Assembly: GCA_012295275.1 (NCBI GenBank) | Contig: CM022677.1 | Location: 8,500,014-8,532,513 of the forward strand | From: Chrysomallon squamiferum | Lineage: Eukaryota; Mollusca; Gastropoda; Neomphalida; Peltospiridae | Direction: 5' to 3' | Length of the DNA stretch: 32,500 bases | Shown: positions 22,448 to 30,928 of the stretch, one piece after another | Numbering within the stretch: position 1 is the stretch's first letter | How the letters are laid out: each line of letters starts with the position of its first letter | The notes under the pieces: generated by a model | Seen by the model: only the letters and a program-made list of their open reading frames with translations | Told to the model about the DNA's origin: nothing | The model's database searches: none | Made by a program: the position numbers and the translations under genes

Positions 22448-23740
22448 TTTTGATTTGAGGGTATATATATAAAGGATGAGTATATTTTCATTCCCCAGCA
22501 CGTGAGAATGAGCTGCGTCAACTAAGGAAGCAGACGACAGAGCTTGAGGAGCAGAACGCAATTCTCAGTAAACACATAGAGAACATGAAACTTGCCATTG
22601 AGAAACTGGAAGTGGAGGCTGTGCAGCAGAGAAGTACAAACATGGCGCTACAGAGTCATCTAGAGATGTTACGTACGTCACTCACCACTCACTTTGCCTC
22701 TGTACCCCTGCCAGGTTAGTAACGTACATCTTGTATGATCTGATGGGTGTGATTATTTTTGTGTGTGAGGGTGTTGTTTTCTTTACATCACTGCCAGGTT
22801 AGCAGTATCAGTAAAGTTTTTGTAAATGTGTTTTTGTTCATTTTGTGTGTGCAGGGGGGGATAGGTGAGGAAAACTAAAGCTGATACTCAGGTAGAATGT
22901 GACTAATTACTTCAGCCCAAACTCCTAAAAACTGTTGCTTTACTTAGTGAAATTTAATGATTTTAGCTGGTAATAACATGTTAAATATATCCTTGTTTTA
23001 TTTTTATTTAAACTGAAGTTTACTAATTGTATTTCAGGTACAAATGAAGTGCCCACACTAGAGACTATTGACACATACATGACAAAACTTCACACCATCA
23101 TCCTCGACTCTCCCCAAGACCACGAATCTCTCATCTCTACAGTGAGAGAAATCATTGGAAAACTAAATATAGAAGGGTAAAGATTTTCTTATTTCTAACA
23201 TTATAGATAATATTTATAAATAAGTAAATCACTTTTGATCTCAGTAATAAATGAAATTCTTGCTATGCTAAATATTTAAAATATTGGAAATGAGTTTTGA
23301 AGCAAAAATGTAAGTAATTGCATTTGATGCTTAGTTCTTCAATAAAATAAAAAAATAAAAAGCTTAATTCACTATTTATCTATCTTGGGCTTTGAAATTA
23401 ATAATTTGCATTTTTTAATTATTAACTGTTTTCCAATAATAAATGAAACTAATCCAGTTTTTGGTGAATCATTCACTGAAAATAAAATATTTCTTATTTT
23501 ATTAGAAAAAAAAAAAAAAATGGTTTCTGTTTTTCTGTTGTTCCCTTTTCTTCCTTTTTATTTTTATTATTTTATTTTTTAATTTTATTTTTTTTTTTAC
23601 ATTTATGCTGTTATTCTAAATATATTTTAATTATTATTATTATTGTTATCATTACTTTTTATTTATGTATTTCTAAAATATATTCTATTTATTTATTTGT
23701 TTATAGTTATTTTTTTTTTTTCAGACCTGATAAATTATGA
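17844..23740 (+). CDS. HMG20A: HMG20A-like HMG-box protein, ten coding exons
   Basis: Joined exons: 17844-17968, 18229-18305, 18785-18828, 19161-19370, 20483-20597, 21203-21252, 21544-21619, 22499-22714, 23038-23176, 23725-23740. All phases agree and give 355 residues, close to the ~347 I recall for vertebrate HMG20A. Order: acidic, low-complexity N-terminus with SKESNDL (a motif I recall in vertebrate HMG20A); basic [11 protein letters not shown] (87-97); HMG box about 105-173 ([39 protein letters not shown]); [15 protein letters not shown] (218-232); coiled coil about 233-290; conserved tail (about 308-347) ending in VREIIGKL. By family knowledge it is a nuclear DNA-bending protein whose coiled coil links it to the LSD1-CoREST (BHC) co-repressor; vertebrate HMG20A counteracts HMG20B there. 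The start is set by an in-frame TAG at 17838 before ATGATG. HMG20B is the alternative, but the N-terminus and tail favour HMG20A; invertebrates may have a single ancestor of both. Confidence 0.93.
18229..18305 (+). CDS. HMG20A: HMG20A coding exon 2
   Basis: Encodes the glycine-rich N-terminal stretch [13 protein letters not shown] and on to TEINP. The acceptor is TTTCTAG. The donor GT at 18306 is the first unit of a (GT)n run reaching about 18322. The frame continues into exon 3 with one base carried over. Confidence 0.8.
18785..18828 (+). CDS. HMG20A: HMG20A coding exon 3 (GC donor)
   Basis: A 44-base exon with acceptor CATTTCAG, encoding [14 protein letters not shown]. The only exit that keeps frame with the next exon is GAG/GCAAGT at 18829, a GC-type donor with otherwise perfect consensus. 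The nearby GTTCTT would shift the next exon out of the HMG20 frame. Confidence 0.75.
19161..19370 (+). CDS. HMG20A: HMG20A coding exon 4 (basic region and most of the HMG box)
   Basis: Encodes exactly 70 codons (residues 83-152): the basic [11 protein letters not shown] segment and HMG-box helices 1 and 2, ending at PPQEKQ. The acceptor is TTTATCAG and the donor is CAG/GTTCAG. This is the most strongly conserved exon, and its GC content stands out sharply from the flanking introns. Confidence 0.95.
20483..20597 (+). CDS. HMG20A: HMG20A coding exon 5 (end of the HMG box)
   Basis: Continues directly from EKQ with [20 protein letters not shown], the third helix of the HMG box, then a lysine-rich tail ending QEKKMK. 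The acceptor is TTTAAACAG. The donor is AAAG/GTTTGT; reading through it gives a stop after about 23 codons. Confidence 0.93.
21203..21252 (+). CDS. HMG20A: HMG20A coding exon 6
   Basis: A 50-base linker exon encoding [16 protein letters not shown], with acceptor TTGTTACAG and donor GAC/GTAAGT. It is poorly conserved in sequence; support comes from phase and good splice sites. Confidence 0.8.
21544..21619 (+). CDS. HMG20A: HMG20A coding exon 7 ([11 protein letters not shown] motif)
   Basis: Encodes an acidic run and then [15 protein letters not shown], a signature shared by HMG20A and HMG20B just before the coiled coil. The acceptor is CTTTTTTAAG and the donor is AAAG/GTATTT. Confidence 0.92.
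21640..22250 (+). other. GC-richer intronic segment of unknown origin
   Basis: Within HMG20A intron 7, base composition is less AT-rich and less repetitive than the rest of the introns. There is no long frame and no terminal repeats that I can see. It could be a decayed transposon or a conserved non-coding segment. Confidence 0.3.
22255..22495 (+). repeat. Degenerate TTTGATTTGAGGGTATATAT tandem array at the end of HMG20A intron 7
   Basis: About five units of 40-70 bp, each with GATTTGAGG(G/A)TATATAT and often AAAGGATG. (TA)n expansions account for the length differences. It reaches to within a few bases of the exon 8 acceptor at 22498. Confidence 0.75.
22499..22714 (+). CDS. HMG20A: HMG20A coding exon 8 (coiled coil)
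   Basis: Encodes residues 233-304: a charged heptad-type coiled coil ([40 protein letters not shown]) and then the conserved [12 protein letters not shown]. In HMG20B the equivalent segment mediates binding to partners. The acceptor is CATTCCCCAG and the donor is CCAG/GTTAGT. Confidence 0.95.
23038..23176 (+). CDS. HMG20A: HMG20A coding exon 9 (conserved C-terminal tail)
   Basis: Encodes [20 protein letters not shown] and on to [13 protein letters not shown], the conserved tail of the family. The donor is AGAAGG/GTAAAG at 23177. If intron 9 is not removed, translation stops at TAA 23178-23180, one glycine later. Confidence 0.9.
23725..23740 (+). CDS. HMG20A: HMG20A coding exon 10 (last four codons and stop)
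   Basis: After a 13-base T tract and TCAG, the exon supplies the last base of a glycine codon, then PDKL and TGA at 23738-23740. Support is splice-site quality alone; such a short coding tail cannot be confirmed by homology. The alternative is termination in exon 9. Confidence 0.55.
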
Positions 23741-24547
23741 CAGTAATTCTGTTCAGAATGATGTTGTATGGTAGAAATCACTTTTATTGAAGTTCTACGC
23801 AAATTCTGATAGCTTATGAAGTTACAGACAAAGACTGTTATTGTTTAAAAAAAAAAAAAAAGAAACAGAAAAGAAAATGACGAGAAAGCAAGAGAGTATA
23901 GAGGGCAAAAGAAAACTTTATTTCAGGAACACTCAATTATTCTAAGAATTTTCTGTAATTTATTTGTTGTTTCTTTTATTGCCAAACATTTAAAAAAATA
24001 TTTTATTACTGATTATTCTTTCCTTTTTTGGTTATAATTTTTTAATGCATTAAATAATTTGTTATCTAGTCAGAAGTTCTTTTACACTTAATGCATTATG
24101 GAACTACAGTTTTACTTAATATTAAAAATTGTTTGTCACTTTGTTAAAAAAGAAATGATTCCTGACTGATTTTACTATCTTACAATGTTTAGAAATGTGA
24201 TTTCACTGTATGAAGAGTTCCATTTTTATAATTGATATTAAAGTTAATTTTTTTATTATCTTTTTAAAATCAACTTATGTTTTAACATGTTTTCAGTGAA
24301 CATATCTTGTTAAATGAATTTCACTTCATTTGTACATTCAAGTTTGCAATGAATGTAAAATCATTATATTTCTGTATATGGTGTTAAAATTAGCTTTCTG
24401 ATGTAAGTAATTAAGATTTTTTTTAATGTATAAAAAAAAAGGTTACTCAATTTACATAAAAAGAGCATCTAAAACTCACTGAAAAGTGAATTTTATTATA
24501 TATAAAAAATGAATATTATTTGCATAATTATTGTACTTTATTATCAG

Positions 24548-24582
<35 letters not shown>

Positions 24583-25532
24583 TCAGTTTTATTTGTTGTT
24601 TTATTTATTTTTTCACTTTCTATCATTCCAGTCTTTTCATATTTTATGTGCTTTCCACCTTTCCATGGAAAGCATCACTCTTCATTGTTGCCTATAAATT
24701 TACCATTTATTATTATCAGTTTTTTGTTTCTAAATTTTCTTTTCTTTAGCACAGTCTTCATAGTATCATTAAATCCAAATGTTTTGGATTTTGAAAAGAA
24801 AAAAAAAGAAAAGCAACAACAAACAATTATGATCCATACAGGGTAATTAATAGATTTGAATATTTTTATGATGTCAGAAGCAGACAATTTTCTTGGCCAG
24901 AGTTTTTCTTTAGACATCATCATCATAACGTTTTTTTATAATCATCATTATCATTACCAGTTTTGTTATTATAATTTTTTAATTTTTTTTTATCATACCA
25001 TTATTATTATCATCATCATCTCTAGTTTACACATTTATGATAATTATTAATTTTTTCAGGTAAATAAATAAATAATAATTTTGACTTTAATAAAAAATTA
25101 AAAAATTTAAAAATGTATAAATGTTGTTTTAATAAAAATTTAACAAATGTATAAATATGGTGTTGGTTTTTTTTGTGGTTTTTTTAATTTAGAGTGACAT
25201 TATTATCATTAAACCTACTTTATTTTAAAAAAATAATATTAATTATATTTTTGCAGCCAGTTATTAATTTTAACAAAAACCCTCCCAAAAAACCCACACC
25301 TGACTATTGGTTTATGCACAGGCAACCTAATCTGCAGTTGCACCAAGAAACCAGAAAAGTTTTATTTTTGTGCCATAAATGAAGACTACTTCATTTCACA
25401 AAATACTGATTTGTTAATTACTACTATTAATAGTGATAATAACTATAATATATTTTATATGTAATGTAGGGGTACCTGCTACTGTTTTATTATTGTTATT
25501 ATTATTGCTATTTCTATTATTATTAGTATTAC

Positions 25533-25623
<91 letters not shown>

Positions 25624-25687
25624 TTAAAGGTGACTTTTATAGCTTTTGGACCAATATGTTTTGTTTTTTTATTCATTGTTTTTATAT
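23741..25687 (+). other. HMG20A: HMG20A 3' UTR and downstream AT-rich DNA
   Basis: No further coding exon is visible. ATTAAA- and AATAAA-type hexamers occur (for example near 24238 and in the AATAAATAAATAA run at about 25065), but none can be singled out as the polyadenylation signal. Simple ATT tracts lie at 24547-24582, and a long one at 25495-25624. A slightly GC-richer stretch around 25255-25380 matches nothing I recognise. Confidence 0.4.
25495..25624. repeat. Long (ATT)n microsatellite
   Basis: More than 100 bp, nearly perfect from 25530 to 25624, about 65 bp upstream of the MULE insertion site. Leu- and Ile-only frames across it are artefacts. Confidence 0.95.
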
Positions 25688-25696
25688 ATACTATCT
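25688..25696. repeat. 9-bp target-site duplication of the MULE, left
   Basis: ATACTATCT directly precedes the left inverted repeat, which begins GGCATGTTCCC. The same nine bases follow the right end at 29383-29391. Confidence 0.8.
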
Positions 25697-25896
25697 GGCA
25701 TGTTCCCAAAACTGGCAGTCTCCAGATTATGTAATTGGTGAGGTGTTATAATCCGCTTCCAGAAATGGGAAAACTGGCGTGAGCAATTAAGGCCAATTTA
25801 GAGGCATGAAGAACAGAGGGGACGATTAACGAGATTAACTTTAATGAGCAGCGAAGACAGGAAACTGTACAGTCATGATGCTTGTTATGTTTGATC

Positions 25897-26274
25897 ATGG
25901 CTGCGAAGGGAGAAATTCTGGACGGCAGAAAACCAGGTGCAGACCTCATACTTGATGGATAAAGGTATGCACTGCAGATTAGTAACAAGAATGGTATTGT
26001 ACCATGGAGATGTTTATATTCGAGGTGCCTTGCCACCGTGACTACTACACCGGATGGGACTGTGGTCAGGAGAGGTAGAGACCACATCCATTCCTTGGAT
26101 GACAGCAACGTTGCTGTCCACCTACTGACCAACACCATGCGGAAGCAAGCATGGGAGGAGCTGACCAGTTTCCCAAAGATATATGACAAGGAGAGGAAGT
26201 TTGTTGAAGCAACACCACAGGACATAGCTTCCAAGCTGAGTATGTTTGAGGGCATCAAATCCAGCTTGTACTGA
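25897..26274 (+). pseudogene. FLYWCH zinc-finger fragment of a MULE transposase
   Basis: The frame from ATG 25897 to TGA 26274 has 125 codons with one internal stop, TAA at 25960-25962, where FLYWCH domains normally have an aromatic residue (LILDG-stop-RYALQ). The rest of the domain is clear: PWRCLYSRCLATVTTTPDG, then VVRRGRDHIHSLDD, giving a C-x4-C plus H-x-H zinc ligand set. The following RKQAWEELTSFPKIYDKE resembles the segment after the FLYWCH finger in animal MULE proteins. The MULE catalytic domain is absent, so this is a truncated DNA-binding remnant. It may be read from the in-frame ATG-less part downstream of the stop, but I see no sign that it is expressed. Confidence 0.75.
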
Positions 26275-26396
26275 CTGAGACCGAAAAAGGTCCCGCAAAC
26301 TGGAACATTTCTTGCATAGAGTGTGACTGATTGTCCTACAAATTATGGACAAAATACAGTTTAACAAAAGTACATCAATTAAGGTGATGGGCCATC

Positions 26397-26404
26397 AATT
26401 AAAG
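26397..26404. repeat. 8-bp target-site duplication of the hAT, left
   Basis: AATTAAAG directly precedes the CAGTG terminus and is repeated exactly at 29266-29273. Confidence 0.9.
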
Positions 26405-26565
26405 CAGTGTTTCTCAACCTTTTTTTACTCTCGACATACCTACGAGCACATGAAACTGTCGCGACACAGTAATAATTTTAAATATTATATAATGAGATCG
26501 TAAAATAAATATATGGACTTGTCTGATACAGTTTATTATGTTAGTATCCCAGAATTGCCACTTAC

Positions 26566-28358
26566 CTACTGTGAAATTTGTGCCTGGTGTTGTCTTATGA
26601 CTTCTTGAATATTTGGTCGTATGTGCGATAAGCAAACTCTCATTTCTTCTTCAGTGGAACGTAGTCTTTCTCTCTTCTTATTTTTTATATTATTTAAGGT
26701 TGAAAAGCCCAATTCACACAAATAAGAAGTAGAGAATTGTAAAAGAACTAATAGGGCTTTTTCAGCTAATGTGGGAAATTCCTTTTGTATTGAAATCCAA
26801 AATGTGTCGATATCTACCTCAGAATGCTTTATTTTAAGACTGCGGTCACTTGAAATGGTAGCCAATTCTTCTTCGCATAATTTAAACCCAATATTAGAAG
26901 GAACATCTACAAAAGGATTACGAACCCAGTCGTACTTTTCAGTGTTCAGCGACGGAAAGTAGTGGTCGATGTTTTCTTCGAGCGCTGTTAGATGCTCCAC
27001 CACGATAGGGGTCATTTCTTTAGTGCAGTTAGTACGCATTGTAGGAAACATCAAACTCACCCAACTTTGCTCTGTTTTTCCAAATAACAATTTTCTTTTT
27101 AAGGGCAACCAATTTATCTGTCGAAGTTAGAATATTTTCATTTCGACCTTGCATACTACTGTTCACAATATTAAGTTGACCAAATATTTCCGTTAAATAT
27201 TCCATTTTGGCCATCCAAAATTCACATCGAAGATATTTACAAAATCTTTCGTGCTTTTCTTTATCAAAAAATACTATTAATTCCTTCTGTAATTCATGAA
27301 CGCGAGTTAACACTTTACCTTTTGACAGCCATTGAACGTCAGTATGCATGAGTAAGCGAACATGTTGAGAATTGACAATTTCAACTACTTGATGTAACAC
27401 TTGCTTCAAATCTTCTTGTGATACTTTTGAAACTAAAACTTCTCTATGTAAAAAGCAATGAGTACGAACAAGATTTGGATTTTCTTTCTATGCTAGTGAT
27501 GCAAAACCTTTAATGCAGCCTACCATACATGGTGCATAATCAGTACAAATACCAACACAAAACTTCCACGTCAAATTCATTTTAATTATAATGACAGCCG
27601 GTTATCATATCAAAAATAGCTTGACCTCTAGTAGTGGTTGGCCTTTCTTTACAACACAAAAACTGATTGATTATTTCATCGTCATTAATGAAACGAACAA
27701 ATACAAGCAATTGAGCACTGTTACTGATATCGGTCGATTCATCAACTATTAAAGCAAATTTAGATCCTTCAAGTTTTTTCTGAACATTAGTTTCAATGTT
27801 TTCAGATAAATCTACAATTCTCCTGTGTATTGTATCATTTGAAAGCGGAATTTTACTAATTTCTTTTTCAGCTGTTTCGCCTAACATGGATTTCACCATC
27901 TTTTTACAAGCGGGAAGGATAACTGACTCAGCAAGAGTGTGGGATTTGGATTTCATTGCTATTATTTCAGCTACCTCAATTGAAGCGAGTTGAGCCCGTT
28001 CAGACACGGTCATTGTTTTCTGAAAAACATTGCGTTGCTTTGATTGCTGTTGTAACAGTCTTTGAAAATAATTAAGATCTTTATCTTGTAGGTCGGAATG
28101 TTTAGTCGTGAAATGTCTTTGTAATTTATTTGGTACCATGGATTCATTGGCCATTTTTTCACCACAAACTATACATAATGGACATGGTTGAGCAACATCT
28201 TCTGACCAAGAAAATCCAAACTTCAAAAAATCATCACAATACCGTCTATTATGGTGAACTTTTGCCTTTTTTGTGCTGGATTTTGTGGGCTTCATTGTAT
28301 GTTCTGTTTCAACCTCACACCCGTCACTAACATCCTTCCTTTTAACAAATTTATCCAT
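26566..28358 (-). pseudogene. Broken ZBED5/FAM200-like hAT transposase
   Basis: Read from ATG 28358 (an upstream in-frame ATG lies at 28388). The first segment has a lysine-rich N-terminus, a BED-type zinc finger (CIVC at residues 62-65, HFTTKH at 82-87) and VDESTD, the first catalytic aspartate motif; it runs to a stop near 27582. The match resumes in another frame with CVGICTDYAPCMVG (second aspartate), meets an in-frame TAG at 27488-27490, and continues to about 27095, where a frameshift near a T-rich run moves it to the third frame. That last segment holds the hAT C-terminal dimerisation region, with YLCELGFSTLNNIKNKKRERL, and stops at 26566. Two frameshifts and one nonsense codon mean no active enzyme. 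Family naming (ZBED5, FAM200, SCAND3-like) is from memory of these domesticated relatives. Confidence 0.88.
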
Positions 28359-29220
28359 TGTGAAGGGGTATTCATAAGCAATTAACACGCGCGTACTCTA
28401 ACCAATAATAGTAAACAAAAGGCAGTGTTAAACTGATCCGTGTGTCAACGGTCAACCTCCTGTGTCAAACTGGATCATTAAGTAGTGTTCAAATTTTTTT
28501 TCACTCAATCACCTTCTGAAATATATGGTAAAAACTAAAACTAACCTTTATTCTACCAATGCAATAACAAAAACTGAATATCCTTATTTAATTAATTCAC
28601 CATATGATTTAACTCAAGTATTGCGAGCTAAAAACAAGTTTGAAAGTACGCGAACAACACTGGTTCTGAGCTAAACAAATTGAAAAATATGCAAGCACAG
28701 AAAACAGCGTTCAGTTCTAGTTATGATTAGTCACAAGCTAATTTAGTTTAAATTCATCTGTAATTGAGTGTGCAGTACGATTGAGTTCGATGTAAGTAAA
28801 TAGTAAACACTGTTAACTGAACAGATTTGCCGAGACGACAGATTTGCAAAATCTGTTCTAACTAGCATAATTTCTTAACTAAATACACCTAGTTAGCTAC
28901 ATCTCTTTACTAATAAGTGTTTAAGAATGACAATAATTTAAAACACAGCGAAGTTAATTCGGCAATCGGCATTATGCACGCGCACACACGACCAGTGCGG
29001 AACAACACCACACACACAACCTATCACACTGACGTCTTATGGGCAACTGGTCGACCTTGAGCGAAAGGTGCAAAGGTTGGTGGCCGCCACTGATTGGTGG
29101 ACTTTGAATGTGTGCATATTCACTGGAGAAAGGAAGTTCCTTCCTCCAAGGCATATTAGTAGAACATGAAACTGAGATTTATGCACATTGTCCGTGTTTT
29201 CAGGTGTTCGTCACAAAGTT

Positions 29221-29244
29221 TCGCGACACACTTGTGTGTCGCGA
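29221..29244. repeat. Perfect 24-bp palindrome in the hAT subterminal region
   Basis: TCGCGACACAC, a TT spacer, then its exact complement, 21 bp from the right end of the element. CGCGACAC also occurs near the left end at about 26460. In hAT elements such subterminal repeats are usually transposase-binding sites; that role here is inference. Confidence 0.6.
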
Positions 29245-29265
29245 CACGGCGGTTGAGAATCACTG

Positions 29266-29273
29266 AATTAAAG
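29266..29273. repeat. 8-bp target-site duplication of the hAT, right
   Basis: AATTAAAG directly follows the CACTG terminus and is identical to the left copy. Confidence 0.9.
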
Positions 29274-29382
29274 TGACGGAACACCAATTAGTAAGGGTGA
29301 GAAATAAAATGCCAGAAATGGAACAACTGGCGTGACCAATTAAGATGTGTTATAATCTCACTGCCAGATTTGGGAATAAACC

Positions 29383-29391
29383 ATACTATCT
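29383..29391. repeat. 9-bp target-site duplication of the MULE, right
   Basis: ATACTATCT directly follows the right inverted repeat, which ends GGGAATAAACC. It is a perfect copy of 25688-25696. Confidence 0.8.
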
Positions 29392-30773
29392 ACATATCAT
29401 TTGTTTTTTTAATTTTTAATTTCGTATTTAAAAAAAAAAAATTAACTATTGATTTATTATCAAGTTTACAGACTAAGTTATGACACTGATAATGCAACAG
29501 TAGAGAAGAATATGACCTATGGCTATTGCCCAAAAGAACAAGAAAAATCCCCCCCAAAAAAAAATAAAAATCAAATCAAATCCAAAAAAATCCAAAACAA
29601 ATAATAATAAAGAAAAGAAAAGAAAGAAAATACCCCAAACCTGCCATTTAAATTATAGCATTTTTGTTTGACGATCTGCATCATTTCTAACCTAACAAAT
29701 TAACAAATAATAACAAACAACAACAACAACAGCAACAAATAATAATAATAATAATGAATACAACACCAAAAATGAAATTTAAAAAAATGAAAAATTTAAC
29801 AATGTCTTCAGCAATAAATAATAATTAAAAAAAAGATTACGATAAAATATATGGCAACCATGAAAACAATAGAAATGGGAGAAAAGAAGCATCTAACAGA
29901 TTAATAAAACAACAGCAACAAAGAAAAATAATGAACACAACAACAGTTACAACAGTGAAGGAAACAAATAGAAAACAAATTAATAAATAGAAAAAAATAT
30001 ATTATATAAAATAAAAAAAATAATAAAACAATAATAAAAAATAAAACATAAATAAAATATATAAATAAATAAAAAATCCAACAAGATATCTTAATTAAAC
30101 AAATGGTATCTGAATATTTCCAATATAAAATTAATTTAATATTATGTATATTGCATTATATACAATGTGCAAGTAAATAATAATATTTTTTCAGTTAAAA
30201 TGTTAGAATTAATTTTTGAAAATAATAAAATAAAAATATTTACTTCTACCCTGAATTTTTTCATTAGCTCATTTGATGTAATAATTTAATTGAAAGGAAA
30301 AGATAAATGATGCTATATAATAAAAGCATTATCCACGAAATTGTAAGCTTAAATGACCACTTCATGAAACAATAAAAAATATTAACAGTAAATTAAATCA
30401 ATCAATTTAAAAACCACAGGAAAAAGGTACAATAAAATAAAAGTTGAAAATAATAATAATAATAATAATTGTTATTATTATTATTATTAAGATACACTGG
30501 GGAAAAATAAAAATACAATTAAAAATACAATAAATAAGAGTTGAAAGAAATAATGATAACAATAAAGAGAGAAGGAAAATAAGGCTATTTTTAAAAAAGA
30601 TAAAAAGAAAACAGATAAAGTTCACTTAAAATTGGTGTATTTTGTAAGCTCTTTTTATAAAATCATCATTCATCAAAAAAATCTGTATCATTTGCTGTGA
30701 AATGTGATCATATGGAAAATAATTAAAATAATAGAAATCTGTTCAATTAAAAAACCAAAATCAAATCAAAACA

Positions 30774-30821
<48 letters not shown>

Positions 30822-30882
30822 CAACGGTCTGTACTATTTTCTTATTTTTCCCATTTATTCCTGTTATATCTATACATGAATC

Positions 30883-30928
<46 letters not shown>

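Larger units (their letters stand above)
26405..29265 (-). mobile_element. hAT DNA transposon (ZBED type), 2,861 bp
   Basis: The ends are CAGTGTTTCTCAACC (26405-26419) and the complement of 29251-29265 (CAGTGATTCTCAACC), 14 of 15 identical and matching the hAT/Charlie-style terminus. A perfect 8-bp duplication, AATTAAAG, flanks it (26397-26404 and 29266-29273), as hAT transposases produce. Subterminal CGCGACAC motifs are near both ends (about 26460 and 29222-29247). The transposase is on the minus strand. About 0.9 kb of non-coding DNA lies between its start and the right end, and 0.15 kb between its stop and the left end. The element sits within a MULE copy. Confidence 0.93.
26373..29301. 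repeat. 20-bp minisatellite split by the hAT insertion
   Basis: Three imperfect 20-bp units: CATCAATTAAGGTGATGGGC (26373-26392), CATCAATTAAAG (26393-26404) continued by TGACGGAA (29274-29281), and CACCAATTAGTAAGGGTGAG (29282-29301). The hAT landed inside the second unit. The array is part of the MULE interior. Confidence 0.6.
25697..29382 (+). mobile_element. MULE-type DNA transposon remnant, interrupted by a hAT element
   Basis: The terminal inverted repeats are 25697-25718 and the complement of 29361-29382, identical at 18 of 22 positions and sharing TTCCCAAA-CTGGCAG. The flanks carry the same 9-bp direct repeat ATACTATCT (25688-25696 and 29383-29391), the target-site duplication size typical of Mutator-like elements. 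A 33-bp subterminal sequence occurs twice in direct orientation (25759-25791 and 29312-29344; 30 of 33 identical). Removing the nested hAT leaves about 0.8 kb, so this is a deleted, non-autonomous copy. The FLYWCH fragment inside it fits FLYWCH-containing MULEs. Confidence 0.82.

Noticed and set aside
25433-25709. Poly-Leu and poly-Ile frames
   Set aside because: They are translations of the (ATT)n microsatellite.
25746-26258. 170-codon minus-strand frame
   Set aside because: It is antisense to the FLYWCH fragment, which has a clear domain match on the plus strand; no domain is visible on the minus side.
28972-29154. 60-codon minus-strand frame near the hAT right end
   Set aside because: It is in the non-coding part of the element, outside the transposase, and has no motif.
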